Assembly: GCF_014191545.1 (NCBI RefSeq)
Contig: NZ_AP023361.1
Coordinates: forward strand, 586,501-650,500
DNA length: 64,000 nt
Direction: 5' to 3'
Origin: Terrihabitans soli
Lineage (GTDB): Bacteria; Pseudomonadota; Alphaproteobacteria; Rhizobiales; Methylopilaceae
Part shown: positions 41,648-51,205 of the stretch, piece by piece
Layout of the letters: each line of letters begins with the position of its first letter
How positions within the stretch are numbered: the stretch's first letter is position 1
Made by a program: the position numbers and the translations under genes
The notes under the pieces: generated by a model
Seen by the model: the letters and a program-made list of their open reading frames with translations, nothing else
Told to the model about the DNA's origin: nothing
Database searches by the model: none

Positions 41648-43153
41648 TCAATCCTCCTCCTTGAAGATTTCCTCGCGCCGCTTGCCGATGGCCGGAAGCA
41701 CGGTCAGAACGAGCAGGACCGCGGCTGCAAACAGCAGCCCGGCCGAAATCGGGTTTTGCAGAAGAACGAGCGGATCGCCGCGCGAATAGAGCATGGCGCG
41801 CCGGAGATGCTCTTCGAGAAGCGGGCCGAGCACGAAGCCGAACAGAAGCGGTGAGGGATCGCAGCGCAGTTTGCTGAGCACGTATCCGACAACGCCGAAG
41901 CCGATCATGATGTAGACGTCGAGGAAGGTGTTGTTGACGCTGTAAACGCCGATGCAGCAGAAGACGATGATCGCCGGATACATGAAGTGATAGGGGATGC
42001 GCAGCAACTTCACCCAGATGCCGATCAGCGGCAGATTGAGGACAACGAGCATCAGATTGCCGATCCACATCGAGAAGATCAGGCCCCAGAAGAGATCGGG
42101 ACGCAGCGTCACGACATTCGGCCCGGGCTGAATGCCCTGAATGATCAGCGCGCCGACCATGAGCGCCATGGTCGAATTCGACGGAATGCCGAGCGTCAGC
42201 ATCGGAATGAACGAGGTCTGCGCCGCGGCATTGTTGGCGCTTTCGGGACCGGCAACGCCCTCGATGGCGCCGTGACCGAATTCCGATTTGTAGCGCGAGA
42301 CCTTCTTTTCGAGTGCGTAGGACGAGAAGGAGGAGAGCGTTGCGCCGCCGCCGGGCAGAATGCCGAGCAGGGAGCCGAGCGCCGTGCCGCGCAGAACCGG
42401 CGCAATGACGCGCCTGAACTCTTCGCGGTTCAGCATCAGGCGGCTCACCGGATAGACATTGCGGCGGCCGGTGCGCATCTGATCGAGATTGCGCATGACT
42501 TCGGCAAGGCCGAACAGGCCCATGGCAATCGCAACGAAGTTCAGGCCGTCGCTGAGCTCGAACGAGCCATAAGTGAAGCGCGCGGCTCCCGTATAGATGT
42601 CGCGGCCCGTCACGCCGAGAAGAAGCCCGACGGTGAGCATTGCGAGCGCGTTGACGACCGAGCCCGAGGCGAGCGCCACGGAGGCGATGAGGCCGAGCAC
42701 GATCAGCGCGAAATAATCGCCGGAATTGAATTGCAGCGCGAAGGCGGCGAGCGGCGGCGCGAACAGGATGACGACGCAGGTTGCGACCGTGCCGGCAAAG
42801 AACGAACCCAAAGCCGCGGTTGCGAGCGCCGGACCGGCGCGGCCTTGCGCCGCCATTTTGTGGCCGTCGATGGCGGTGACGACGGAGGATGTTTCGCCCG
42901 GCAGATTGAGCAGGATCGCGGTCGTCGAGCCGCCATATTGCGCGCCGTAGAAAATGCCGGCGAGCATGATCAGCGAGGGAACAGCGTCGAGATTGAAAGT
43001 CAGCGGCAGAAGCATCGCGATGGTGGCGACCGGACCGATGCCAGGCAGAACGCCGATCAGCGTGCCGAGCGTTGTGCCGATAAGGCAGTACATAAGGTTC
43101 TCCGGCGTGACCGCCGTCGAGAAGCCGAGAGACAGATGCGCCCAGATGTCCAT
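41648..43153 (-). CDS. tctA: Tripartite tricarboxylate transporter large permease TctA
   Basis: This 501-residue protein has about 12 TM segments. The family signature loops [18 protein letters not shown] near the N-terminus and [22 protein letters not shown], with [15 protein letters not shown], form the substrate-binding half. It imports carboxylates together with TctB and a Bug binding protein. GAGGAA precedes the ATG. It is 6 bases after tctB. A long open frame on the opposite strand is only its shadow. Confidence 0.95.
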   Translation of the reverse strand: MDIWAHLSLGFSTAVTPENLMYCLIGTTLGTLIGVLPGIGPVATIAMLLPLTFNLDAVPSLIMLAGIFYGAQYGGSTTAILLNLPGETSSVVTAIDGHKMAAQGRAGPALATAALGSFFAGTVATCVVILFAPPLAAFALQFNSGDYFALIVLGLIASVALASGSVVNALAMLTVGLLLGVTGRDIYTGAARFTYGSFELSDGLNFVAIAMGLFGLAEVMRNLDQMRTGRRNVYPVSRLMLNREEFRRVIAPVLRGTALGSLLGILPGGGATLSSFSSYALEKKVSRYKSEFGHGAIEGVAGPESANNAAAQTSFIPMLTLGIPSNSTMALMVGALIIQGIQPGPNVVTLRPDLFWGLIFSMWIGNLMLVVLNLPLIGIWVKLLRIPYHFMYPAIIVFCCIGVYSVNNTFLDVYIMIGFGVVGYVLSKLRCDPSPLLFGFVLGPLLEEHLRRAMLYSRGDPLVLLQNPISAGLLFAAAVLLVLTVLPAIGKRREEIFKEED

Positions 43154-43159
43154 GTTTCC

Positions 43160-43615
43160 TCAGCCCCCGTAATTCATGCCGAAGAGCGGCACGGGGAGCC
43201 CGATGCCCCAATGGAAAACGCCGACGCAGAACAGGACGAGGAAGGCGGTGAGCAGAAGTGTCGGGACGGGCCGCGCCAGCGGGCTTGCATAGGCTGCGAT
43301 GACGACGACGGCGGCAAGGCCAGGCACGAGGCCGAGATATTTGGTGACGAAGACGAAGGCGAGAACGGCGATGACGATCATGCCGACGCCGCGCCAGCCG
43401 ATGGCGTCGAGCGGCTCGCCGTCGAACCGCAATCCGCCGATGATGGCGAGGATGCCAAGAAAGGCGAGACCGGTCTCCAGCATCAGCGGAAACATGCCTG
43501 GGCCCATGCGGAACAGCGAGCCCGTATCGAGCTCATAGCCCTGCCAGTAATGCAGCGCGGCGACGGCCAGAAAAATCAGGCCGCACAGCACACGGTTCCA
43601 GTCACGAACGATCAT
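43160..43615 (-). CDS. tctB: Tripartite tricarboxylate transporter small permease TctB
   Basis: This 151-residue protein has four TM segments and the typical N-terminus with RMGPGMFPLMLETGLAFLG. The ATG at 43615 has GGAGATGT upstream and removes a basic, non-membrane extension that the longer frame would add. It lies between the Bug gene and tctA in the operon, separated from the former by two hairpins. Confidence 0.9.
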   Translation of the reverse strand: MIVRDWNRVLCGLIFLAVAALHYWQGYELDTGSLFRMGPGMFPLMLETGLAFLGILAIIGGLRFDGEPLDAIGWRGVGMIVIAVLAFVFVTKYLGLVPGLAAVVVIAAYASPLARPVPTLLLTAFLVLFCVGVFHWGIGLPVPLFGMNYGG

Positions 43616-43630
43616 CAGACATCTCCGGGT

Positions 43631-43692
43631 TTCCGGCGGCGCTTTGGTGCGCCGCCGGAATGCATGGTCGAAGGCGGGCGGTTTGACCCGCC
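43631..43692. terminator. Two tandem intercistronic hairpins after the Bug gene
   Basis: TTCCGGCGGCGC/GCGCCGCCGGAA (43631-43660, loop TTTGGT) is followed on the plus strand by GGCGGG/CCCGCC (43673-43692). They lie between the binding-protein gene and tctB, where differential expression of an abundant binding protein is commonly achieved. Confidence 0.6.
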
Positions 43693-43703
43693 CGTCCATA
43701 CGA

Positions 43704-44681
43704 TTACTGCATCTTGATTCCGGCCAGCTTCACGGCATCCGCCCAGAGCGGGATTTCCGATTTCAGATAGGCCGTGAATTCCGCCGGCGTGCTGGACTTC
43801 GCCATCAGGCCGCGCTTTTCGAGATCGGCCTTCACATCCGGCATGGCCAGAATTTCGGAAACTTCCTTGTGAAGCTTTTCGATGATCTCGGGCTTCACAT
43901 CGGCGCGGGCGACAAGTCCGTACCAGGAGAGCTGCGTGAAGTTGACGCCGGATTCCTTCAGCGTCGGGACATTCGGCAGCTGCGGATTGCGCTCGGCGCT
44001 GGCAACGGCAAGACCGGTCGCCTGTCCCGAGTCGATATACGGCTTGGCCGAGACCGGCGACTGGAAGACGAGCTGCGACTGGTTGGAGACAACAGCGAGC
44101 GCGGCCGGCGAGCCGCCGTCATACGGAATGTGCACGATGTCGATGCCGGTGATGGCGGCAAAGCGCGAGGCTGCGAAATGTCCGCCGCTGCCGATGCCGG
44201 CAGATGCGTAGTTCAGCGTGCCCGGAGCCTTCTTCGCCGCGGCGATGAGATCATCGACCGTCTTGAAGCCGAGCGTCGGATTGGTGATCAGCACCACGGC
44301 CGAGGAGGCGAGGAGCGAGATCGGCGCGAAATCCTTCACCGGATCGTAGGGCAGCTTGGCGAACATCGAAACAGCCGCCGCCATGTTGCCGTCATGGCCC
44401 ATAGCAATCGTGTAGCCGTCGGCGGGCGCCGCCTTCAGCAGTTCGAGCGCCGGAACGCCGCCGCCGCCGGTTTTGTTTTCGACAACGACCTGCTGCCCGA
44501 GACGGGCGCTCATCTTGTCGCCGATCAGACGGGCCATGATGTCGGCCGGGCCGCCCGGAGCGTAAGGCACGATGAGCCGGATCGGCCGGCTCGGATAGGT
44601 CTCGGCCGATGCGCTGCCGGCGAAGCCGGCACTCATAGCCAGGACGGCAGCAAGAGCCGCCACTGAGTTCTTGATCATCAA
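43704..44681 (-). CDS. Bug family tripartite tricarboxylate transporter substrate-binding protein
   Basis: This 325-residue periplasmic protein has a signal peptide ending in GSASAE, then YPSRPIRLIVPYAPGGPADIMAR, the standard Bug N-terminal motif with the carboxylate-binding loop. NYASAGIGSGGHF forms the second binding loop. It delivers a carboxylate to TctAB. GGGAGGAATTG precedes the ATG. It is first in the minus-strand operon, downstream of the GntR regulator. Confidence 0.95.
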   Translation of the reverse strand: MMIKNSVAALAAVLAMSAGFAGSASAETYPSRPIRLIVPYAPGGPADIMARLIGDKMSARLGQQVVVENKTGGGGVPALELLKAAPADGYTIAMGHDGNMAAAVSMFAKLPYDPVKDFAPISLLASSAVVLITNPTLGFKTVDDLIAAAKKAPGTLNYASAGIGSGGHFAASRFAAITGIDIVHIPYDGGSPAALAVVSNQSQLVFQSPVSAKPYIDSGQATGLAVASAERNPQLPNVPTLKESGVNFTQLSWYGLVARADVKPEIIEKLHKEVSEILAMPDVKADLEKRGLMAKSSTPAEFTAYLKSEIPLWADAVKLAGIKMQ

Positions 44682-44779
44682 TTCCTCCCGAATGCCGGTT
44701 CTTCATTTTTTACGGGCGAACAGGCACGCCCGGCCGATGAACAGGAAGATAGTCCTCCTGAAAAACATCGATCTATTTA

Positions 44780-44792
44780 TTTGATGATCAAA
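44780..44792. promoter_or_regulatory. Palindrome upstream of the TTT operon, possible GntR site
   Basis: TTTGAT-G-ATCAAA is a perfect 6-bp inverted repeat in an AT-rich gap between the gntR stop and the Bug gene. The AT-rich centre with TGATCA is common for FCD-type GntR operators. Confidence 0.45.
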
Positions 44793-44805
44793 ATAATCGA
44801 TCTTG

Positions 44806-45516
44806 TCAAACGCGACGAGAGCTACTTTCGGCCGAACTCAGGGGGAGGTCCTGTCCGGTGTCGGTCTCGAGCCGTTCTTCGACAAGATGAGCGGTCTTCC
44901 AGAAATGATTGTTCAGGAGTTCGACGGCTTCATCGGCATCGCGGCGCACAGTGGCGTCGGCGATCTGCTCATGCTCGTCATCGCTGCGCGGGTGATGCGC
45001 CGCCGAGAGACGCGCGACGAGACGATAGCGTTCGGCGAGATCGAACAGCTGGGCGCAGAATTCGATCAGCCAGCGCGAACCGCAGGCGGACAGAAGGCTT
45101 TCGTGAAAATCGCGATGCACTTCGTGCCAGGCGGGATCGCGCGTCGTCTTGCCTTTGAGTTTTGTCAGGCGATGGCCGAGCAAAAGCACGCGCTCTTCCC
45201 AGGCCTGATTGCCGTTTTCGATCGAGGCGCGCAGACCCGTCTCGTTGAGCCAGCAGCGCGTCTTGGTCAGCTCGTGCAGATCCTTGATCGTCAGCGGCGC
45301 GATCTGCAGGCGGCGCGTGTCGCTCTGCAGGATGAGGCGCTCGGCGATGATGCGGTTCAAAGCTTCCCGCATGGGGCTGAGGCCGACCTCGAACCGGTCG
45401 CAGAGATCGCGAATGGTCACGCGGCTGCCGGGCTGAAGCGCACCCGTCATGATGTCCTCGCGCAGGCGCGAATAGACAGCAGTTACAGGACCTTTCGGGA
45501 TTTCGATCTCGGTCAA
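44806..45516 (-). CDS. GntR family regulator (FCD domain)
   Basis: This 236-residue regulator has an N-terminal winged helix (about 12-75: RLREDIMTGALQPGSRVTIRDLCDRFEVG) and an all-helical FCD domain (about 80-215) with metal-ligand-type His residues in HRDFHESLL and the late HFWKTA. The start appears to be TTG at 45516, because no ATG or GTG gives a complete helix-turn-helix. It lies between the TTT operon (same strand) and the divergent MmgE/PrpD gene and probably controls both. Confidence 0.88.
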   Translation of the reverse strand: MTEIEIPKGPVTAVYSRLREDIMTGALQPGSRVTIRDLCDRFEVGLSPMREALNRIIAERLILQSDTRRLQIAPLTIKDLHELTKTRCWLNETGLRASIENGNQAWEERVLLLGHRLTKLKGKTTRDPAWHEVHRDFHESLLSACGSRWLIEFCAQLFDLAERYRLVARLSAAHHPRSDDEHEQIADATVRRDADEAVELLNNHFWKTAHLVEERLETDTGQDLPLSSAESSSRRV

Positions 45517-45658
45517 TGTCGTCTCTGCTCCAGCGGGCCAGCCGCGAATTATCTAGATTATTATGCCCATATCGACCATATGATCGACTATTTTCTACAT
45601 AGACCCCGATTCAACGCACCGCTAGTCCGGGGCCAATCCAAGCCAAAGAGGCAATCGA

Positions 45659-47044
45659 ATGTCCAGCCACGCCGCCGCGCCGACCGCGCCCGATCCGAAT
45701 TCGCCCATGGGAACGGTCAGCGACTACATTGCCGGGGCGCTCGCCGCGCCGCTGCCGGCGGCGGTCGTGGAAAAATCAAAGCACCATCTGCTCGATACGC
45801 TTTCGGCCATGGTGTCGGGCTCGCGCCTGAAGCCGGGGATCATGGCGGCGGAGTTCGTCGCGGGTCTCGGCGGCACACCGATCGCAACCGTCGTCGGTAC
45901 GCAGAACGTCACTTCGCCGGTGAATGCCGCTTTTGCCAACGGCATGATGGCGCATGCCGACGAGACCGACGATTCGCATGTGCCGTCGCTGACGCATCCG
46001 GGCTGCGGCGTCGTCTCCGCGGCGCTTGCCGCCGCCGAACTGAAGCATGCGAGCGGCAATGATCTCCTGCGCGCCGTGGCGCTGGGTTATGATTTCTGCG
46101 CGCGCTCGACCTTGGCGCTCGGCCCGGAAGCGATCCGTGCTGAAAGCCGCTCGAGCCATACGTTCGGCCCGACCTTCGGCGCGGCTGCGGCTTCCGGAGC
46201 GCTGCTCGGGCTCAATGCTGCGCAGGTGCGTTATTTGCTGTCCTACACGCTGCAGCAGGCCGGCGGCGTCGATTGCTGGGCGCGCGACAAGGAGCATATC
46301 GAAAAGGCGTTCGATTTCGGCGGCATGGGCGCACGTAACGGCCTCACGGCCGCCATGCTCGCCGCCGCGGGATTTACCGGCGTCGACGATATCTTCTCGG
46401 GCGAGAAAAACTTCTTCACCGCTTATGCATCGAAGCCCGATCCTGGGGCGCTGACGCGCGATCTCGGCACCAATTTCGAGATCATGAACACCAATATCAA
46501 GCGCTGGTGCGTCGGCACGCCGATCCAGGCGGCGCTCGATGCGCTGCTCATCATCATCGAGCGCGACGGCCTGACGCCGGACAATCTCGATGTGCTGAAA
46601 GTCACGATCCATGCGAGCGGCGCGAAAACCGTGAACGACCGCACGATCCCCGATATCAGCCTGCAATATCTCCTGTCGGTCATGCTGATCGACAAGGGTC
46701 TGACCTTTGCCTCCGCGCACGATCACGACCGCATGAGCGATCCGAACGTGCTGGCGATCAAAAAGCGCATCGAGCTCACCGGCGATCCGTCGCTCGATTC
46801 CAATCCGAACCGTCAGGCGATCATGAGCATCACGACGCGCGACGGCAGAACGCTGAACGAGCACGTCACGAAAGTGCGCGGCACGGCCGGAAACCCGATG
46901 GAGCGGGCGGAAGTCGAACTGAAAAGCTTCGATCTCCTGTCGCCCGTCATCGGCGATGCGCGGGCGAAAGCTTTGATCAAGCTCGTCTGGAACATCGAGA
47001 ATGTGAAGGATGTCGCAGAGCTCCGGCCTCTGCTGCAGGCCTGA
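45659..47044 (+). CDS. MmgE/PrpD family protein
   Basis: This 461-residue protein belongs to the family of 2-methylcitrate dehydratase and related decarboxylases. Visible blocks are HHLLDTLSAMVSG, FANGMMAHADETDDSH (the active-site region) and KRWCVGTPIQAALDALL. It probably acts on a branched or tricarboxylic acid imported by the adjacent TTT system. AAAGAGG precedes the ATG. It is followed after 70 bases by the SMP-30 gene. Confidence 0.9.
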   Translation: MSSHAAAPTAPDPNSPMGTVSDYIAGALAAPLPAAVVEKSKHHLLDTLSAMVSGSRLKPGIMAAEFVAGLGGTPIATVVGTQNVTSPVNAAFANGMMAHADETDDSHVPSLTHPGCGVVSAALAAAELKHASGNDLLRAVALGYDFCARSTLALGPEAIRAESRSSHTFGPTFGAAAASGALLGLNAAQVRYLLSYTLQQAGGVDCWARDKEHIEKAFDFGGMGARNGLTAAMLAAAGFTGVDDIFSGEKNFFTAYASKPDPGALTRDLGTNFEIMNTNIKRWCVGTPIQAALDALLIIIERDGLTPDNLDVLKVTIHASGAKTVNDRTIPDISLQYLLSVMLIDKGLTFASAHDHDRMSDPNVLAIKKRIELTGDPSLDSNPNRQAIMSITTRDGRTLNEHVTKVRGTAGNPMERAEVELKSFDLLSPVIGDARAKALIKLVWNIENVKDVAELRPLLQA

Positions 47045-47114
47045 CGAAAAATCTGTTGATCCGGACCGCGTAAAGGCTTCCTCTGTCGCCGTCTCCCGAC
47101 GACAGGAATTCCCC

Positions 47115-48102
47115 TTGGCTCCGCTCAGGCATTTGCGCCGCACGATCACGGCTTCGGTCGCGAAATCCGTGCAGCCGCTGTCGCCGGGCTATTGGCGGCG
47201 GCTCGGCGCACGCTCCGGCCCGGTGCAGCCCGTGCTGCAGGGTGTCAACAGGCTTGGCGAAGGCGCGGTCTGGTCGGCGGGTGAGCATGCGCTGTACTGG
47301 GCGGATATCCGTCTCAACGCCATCTTCCGCTACCATCCGTCCGAGCCGGGAATTTTCGACCGCTTCGATTTCGGCGAGACGGTTACTGCGCTGGCGCTGA
47401 CGGAAGAAGAGGGGACGCTGCTCGTCGCCTTCGGCTCCGGTCTCAAATGGTGGAAACCGCATTCCGGCGAGCTTATACGCGCGGGTTTTGATCTCCCGGA
47501 TTGGCCGGATGCGCGCCTGAATGACGGGCGTGCCGATCCGCAGGGACGCTTCTGGATCGGCTCGATGGGCGTCAGGCGCGCCAATGCCGGCAAGCTTTTC
47601 AGCGTGGCTCTGCAGAAGAACGGCGAAGCGAAGGTCTCGGAATGGCATTCGGGCATCGGCACCTCGAACACGGTGTGCTGGAGTCCGGACCGGCGCTTCT
47701 TCTATTTCGCCGACAGCCTGAAGAATACGATCTGGCGCTATCGGTATAACGACACGACCGGTGCGATCTCCGATCCCTCAGATTTTCTTTGCGGGTTTCG
47801 CGCGCGGCGAGCCGGATGGGTCAGCTATGGATAGCGAAGGCTATCTCTGGAATTGCCGGGCGGGCGGTAGCTGCGTCGTACGTATCGACCCGGATGGCGG
47901 GATCGACCGTATCGTCGAAATGCCGGTCCATTTTCCGGCGACCTGCACGTTCGGCGGCGAGGGCTTGCGAACGCTGTTCATAACGTCCGGCCGCCCCCGA
48001 CCGCGGCATGCCTCAAAGCTCGATGGGTCCTTGTTTCAGCTCGCCGTCACAACGCCCGGCCTTGCGGAAAACCGCGTGCGCCTGAACCGGGGCATGACGT
48101 AA
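47115..48102 (+). pseudogene. SMP-30/gluconolactonase/LRE family protein, frameshifted
   Basis: The first part (to about 47783) encodes N-terminal and central blades of an SMP-30 propeller, including GEGAVWSAGEHALYWADI and DARLNDGRADPQGRFWIGSMG. The rest (MDSEGYLWNCRAGG, MPVHFPATCTFGGEGLRTLFITS) continues in the next frame. One extra T in a TTTT run at 47783-47786 explains the break: removing it restores a continuous protein. The probable start is TTG 47115 with AGGAA upstream. The frameshift could be genuine, a sequencing error in a homopolymer, or slippage. Confidence 0.8.
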
Positions 48103-48843
48103 ATGCGCACACGCATTCTCATCACCGGCGCGGCTGGAAATCTCGGTGGGAAACTCGTTGCGCATTTTCGCGCGCAGGGACGCGTCGTCACGGGCATCGA
48201 CCGCAGAAACCGTTTCTCCGTGACGGATCTTGTCGATCTCGCAACACCGGATGCCGCCTGGACGGAGCTGTTTTCCGGTCAGGATGCGGTTCTGCATCTT
48301 GCGGCCAACAGCAATCCGCACATCTCCGCGGACATTGCGGCGGAAAATCTCACCATCGACCGCAATGTGGCCGCCGCCTGCGCTGCCCAGAATGTGCCGC
48401 GCCTGATCTTCGCCAGTTCGCAATGGACCATGCAGGGCTATTTCGGCAGCGGAAGGGTCTTCGAAGAACATCTGCCGCCGCGGCCGTCGACCCCCTATGG
48501 CGAAGCCAAGGTCCAGAGCGAAGAAGAACTCCGGCACTTTAAGGGTACGTGCTTATGCCTGCGTGTCGGCCATACGGCTTGGCGGAACCGGCGCCGGCTT
48601 CTGCCGCCGGACGAGGACCACCGTCACGCCTGGCTCAGCGACCGCGATCTCTGCTCGGCGTTCCAGCGGGCGGTGGACTCGAACTTCGAAGGCTATACCG
48701 TTCTCAACATCACATCGGCCAATCGCGGCTCGCGCTGGCCGATCGCCCGCGCCCGGCAGCTGATCGGTTACAGGCCGCGCGACGGGACATCCTTCATCGA
48801 TGCGTTTTGGGGCAGGTTCCGGAGCCAGGGCAGGTTGAGTTGA
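48103..48843 (+). CDS. NAD(P)-dependent epimerase/dehydrogenase
   Basis: This 246-residue extended-SDR protein has the nucleotide motif ITGAAGNLGGKL at the N-terminus, LHLAANSN, FASSQW (catalytic Ser region) and PYGEAK, which carries the YxxxK pair. It is short for an epimerase and resembles uronate-dehydrogenase-sized members. Its ATG follows the SMP-30 stop immediately, so the two were an operon; a dehydrogenase plus lactonase pair would fit sugar or uronate oxidation. Confidence 0.85.
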   Translation: MRTRILITGAAGNLGGKLVAHFRAQGRVVTGIDRRNRFSVTDLVDLATPDAAWTELFSGQDAVLHLAANSNPHISADIAAENLTIDRNVAAACAAQNVPRLIFASSQWTMQGYFGSGRVFEEHLPPRPSTPYGEAKVQSEEELRHFKGTCLCLRVGHTAWRNRRRLLPPDEDHRHAWLSDRDLCSAFQRAVDSNFEGYTVLNITSANRGSRWPIARARQLIGYRPRDGTSFIDAFWGRFRSQGRLS

Positions 48844-48895
48844 GGAATTAAGGAACAGGTCGTTTCCGCCTTTCCCTGCGGAACGCCAATTCTGT

Positions 48896-49711
48896 ATGAT
48901 CCAGGAAATGGCTGAAACACTCGACGACAGCGGCTCCGCGGCTCCGCGGCTGAAGCAGACCAAGCAGAACCGCCAATCCCAGATCCTGGCCGAGCTGAAT
49001 CGCAGCCCGAGCCTGCGCATCGCCGATCTTGCGGCGCGCCTCGACGTATCGACGGAAACCATCCGGCGCGATCTCGACGAACTGACCGAGCAGGGGTTGC
49101 TCAACCGCACCTATGGCGGCGCGGTGCGCCCGCTCTCAACCGAGCCGTCGATCTCCGAGCGCCATCATCTTCTCGTTGCCGAACGCGAACGCATTGGCCG
49201 CGCGGCGCTGCCCATCATCAAGGGCGGGCGTATCATCATGATCGGCTCCGGCTCGACGACGACGCATGTCGCGCGCCGCATTGCGGTGGAACTGCGCGAT
49301 ATCACGGTCATCACCCATTCCTTCGGCGTCGCCACGGTTCTTGCCATGAACCCGACCATCAAGGTTCTGATGCTGCCGGGCGAATATCACGCGACCGAGG
49401 GCGCCAATGTCGGCGTGCATGCCGTGTCGTTTCTCGCGGGCTTTCACGCCGATTTTGCCATTCTCGGGGCGAGCGGCCTGACAGTGGACGGGCCGAACGA
49501 GGCTCTGATCGAATGCGGCGCGGTCTACAGCGCCATGACCATGCGCGCTGCCGAGACCGTCATCGTCGCCGATCATTCGAAATTCGACCGTACCTTTCCC
49601 TCGCGCTATGCCGGCTGGCAGCAGGTGCATCATCTCGTGACCGACAAAGCACCGAGCGATGCGCTGCGCGCGGGTCTCGACGCCAATGGCGTCGGCCTGC
49701 ATCTCGCCTAA
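48896..49711 (+). CDS. DeoR family transcriptional regulator
   Basis: This 271-residue regulator has a DeoR helix-turn-helix (about 25-75: RQSQILAELNRSPSLRIADLAARLDVSTETIRRDLDEL-type). The sugar-phosphate sensor domain follows with IMIGSGSTTTHVAR and the late VIVADHSKFDR, both family hallmarks. DeoR proteins sense phosphorylated metabolites, which is interesting because a small-molecule kinase is encoded nearby. An ATG at 48908 is an alternative start. It overlaps the convergent hydrolase gene by 4 bases. Confidence 0.9.
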   Translation: MIQEMAETLDDSGSAAPRLKQTKQNRQSQILAELNRSPSLRIADLAARLDVSTETIRRDLDELTEQGLLNRTYGGAVRPLSTEPSISERHHLLVAERERIGRAALPIIKGGRIIMIGSGSTTTHVARRIAVELRDITVITHSFGVATVLAMNPTIKVLMLPGEYHATEGANVGVHAVSFLAGFHADFAILGASGLTVDGPNEALIECGAVYSAMTMRAAETVIVADHSKFDRTFPSRYAGWQQVHHLVTDKAPSDALRAGLDANGVGLHLA

Positions 49712-50397
49712 GGCAGATAAGAAATCGCTTCGTCGGTCGACATTACGCTCGCATAGATCATATTCATGATCTCGATCTCGCGGTCGTGCAGCTCCTGCTG
49801 ACCGGCAGCGCACGCATCTTCCACGACGATCACATCGAAGCTCTCATCGGCAAGGCTGCGCACCGTCGAGGATACGCACTGATCGGTGAAGATGCCGGCG
49901 CAGACGACATGCGTAATCCCGAGATTGGTCAGGATGAGACGCAGATTGGTGCCCGTCAGCGCGCTGTCGGTCGTTTTGGTCACGACGATCTCATCGCCGA
50001 CAGGCGCAAGCGAAGAGGGGATTTGTGAAGCCTCTTCGTCGCGCGGCAGAAGAAGATTGTTCCAGCCGGGCTTGCGCTGGCTCAGCGAACGGTCGCGGCC
50101 GTCGAGTTTCAGGCAGGCGATGCGCGCGAACAGAACGTCGAGCCCGCGATTGCGGAACTCGGCGATGAGCTTCTGCGTGTTCGGAATCACCGTTTCGTGC
50201 ATGCGCTCATGAAACGGCGCCCAGGCGTGATAGCGCTTGAGATCATCGCCCGAGAGCGTTTTTGGATTCTGCCGCTCAAGATACGTGTTCTGGATGTCGA
50301 TGATGAGGAGCGCCGTCTTGCCTTTGAGAAGGACCGGATCTTCGGGTTCCGGCGCGCCATCGTAATAGAACGAGCGGTAAGACGTTTTCCAGCTCAC
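49708..50397 (-). CDS. Isochorismatase-family cysteine hydrolase
   Basis: This 229-residue enzyme carries the full catalytic triad of the family: Asp in LLIIDIQNTY, Lys in VVTKTTDSA and Cys in GIFTDQCVSSTVR. Members hydrolyse amides such as N-carbamoyl compounds, nicotinamide or ureidoacrylate. The start is GTG 50397, four bases after the upstream permease stop, so it is the last gene of the potDABC-like operon. It probably acts on the imported compound. Confidence 0.88.
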   Translation of the reverse strand: MSWKTSYRSFYYDGAPEPEDPVLLKGKTALLIIDIQNTYLERQNPKTLSGDDLKRYHAWAPFHERMHETVIPNTQKLIAEFRNRGLDVLFARIACLKLDGRDRSLSQRKPGWNNLLLPRDEEASQIPSSLAPVGDEIVVTKTTDSALTGTNLRLILTNLGITHVVCAGIFTDQCVSSTVRSLADESFDVIVVEDACAAGQQELHDREIEIMNMIYASVMSTDEAISYLP

Positions 50398-50401
50398 GGC
50401 A

Positions 50402-51205
50402 TCACGCCTGCTTGTGTTTGCGCAGAAGCGCGATCATGCCGCCGCCGAGAAGAAGGAGCGTTGCCGCAGCAAGCGTCGACATCGTGCCGAGAGCGGGCAC
50501 CATGGGCGTATAGCCCGCGACCATTTTCGAATAGAGCCATTTCGGAACGGTGGAATCTGCGCCTGCCGTATAGAGCGACAGCGGGAAGTTACCCCAGGAC
50601 AGAAGGAAAGCGAACAGCGCACCCGACCAGATGCCGGGCCAAAGGATCGGCAGCGTGATTTCGCGCAGGATGAAGAGGCGGCTTGCGCCGAGATCGGAGG
50701 CGGCTTCTTCCAGCACCGGATCGAAACTGTAGACCTGGATCGCAATGACGAGCGTGACGACCGGCACGATCCAGACAAGATGGGCGATGACTGCCGTCAT
50801 CCAGCTCGGCGATATGCCGAGCGAGTTGAACCAGAGGAGAAGCGCAAGTCCCAGCACCGGCTGCGGAAAGAAGATCGGGAGGAGCAGAAACTTCTGATAG
50901 AGCCTGCGGCCCTTCCAGTCGTAGCGCGCAAAAGCCAGCGCGCCGAAGAAAGCGATGACGACCGACACGAACGTCACGATGAAGGCGATCAGCAGCGAGT
51001 TCTCGATCAGCGTATGGATCTCAAAGGATTCGATCGTCTTGCCCCACCACTCGGTGGAATAGATTTTCACCGGAAAGGCGAAATAGCGGCCCTTGGAGAG
51101 ACCTGCGAGCGCGCCGCAGAGGATCGGCAGATAAAGCATCAGGACGACGAACGCCGTCCAGATGCCGATGAAGAGACGCGAACGTTTCTGGCCGATCTGT
51201 TCCAT
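50402..51205 (-). CDS. ABC transporter permease, PotC-like
   Basis: This 267-residue permease has six TM segments and the EAA loop EEAASDLGASRLFILREITLPI that contacts the ATPase. The ATG at 51205 overlaps the stop of the PotB-like gene by one base; the longer open frame upstream is the out-of-phase reading of that gene. With its partners it forms a spermidine/putrescine-type importer. Confidence 0.92.
   Translation of the reverse strand: MEQIGQKRSRLFIGIWTAFVVLMLYLPILCGALAGLSKGRYFAFPVKIYSTEWWGKTIESFEIHTLIENSLLIAFIVTFVSVVIAFFGALAFARYDWKGRRLYQKFLLLPIFFPQPVLGLALLLWFNSLGISPSWMTAVIAHLVWIVPVVTLVIAIQVYSFDPVLEEAASDLGASRLFILREITLPILWPGIWSGALFAFLLSWGNFPLSLYTAGADSTVPKWLYSKMVAGYTPMVPALGTMSTLAAATLLLLGGGMIALLRKHKQA

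Noticed and set aside
41589-43211. 540-codon minus-strand frame overlapping tctA
   Set aside because: Different phase from the TctA protein, Arg-rich, no membrane segments.
41987-43717. 576-codon plus-strand frame over tctA/tctB
   Set aside because: Long only because of the GC-rich composition; antisense to two well-recognised transporter genes.
45776-47149. 457-codon minus-strand frame over the MmgE/PrpD gene
   Set aside because: Antisense shadow of a complete family protein.
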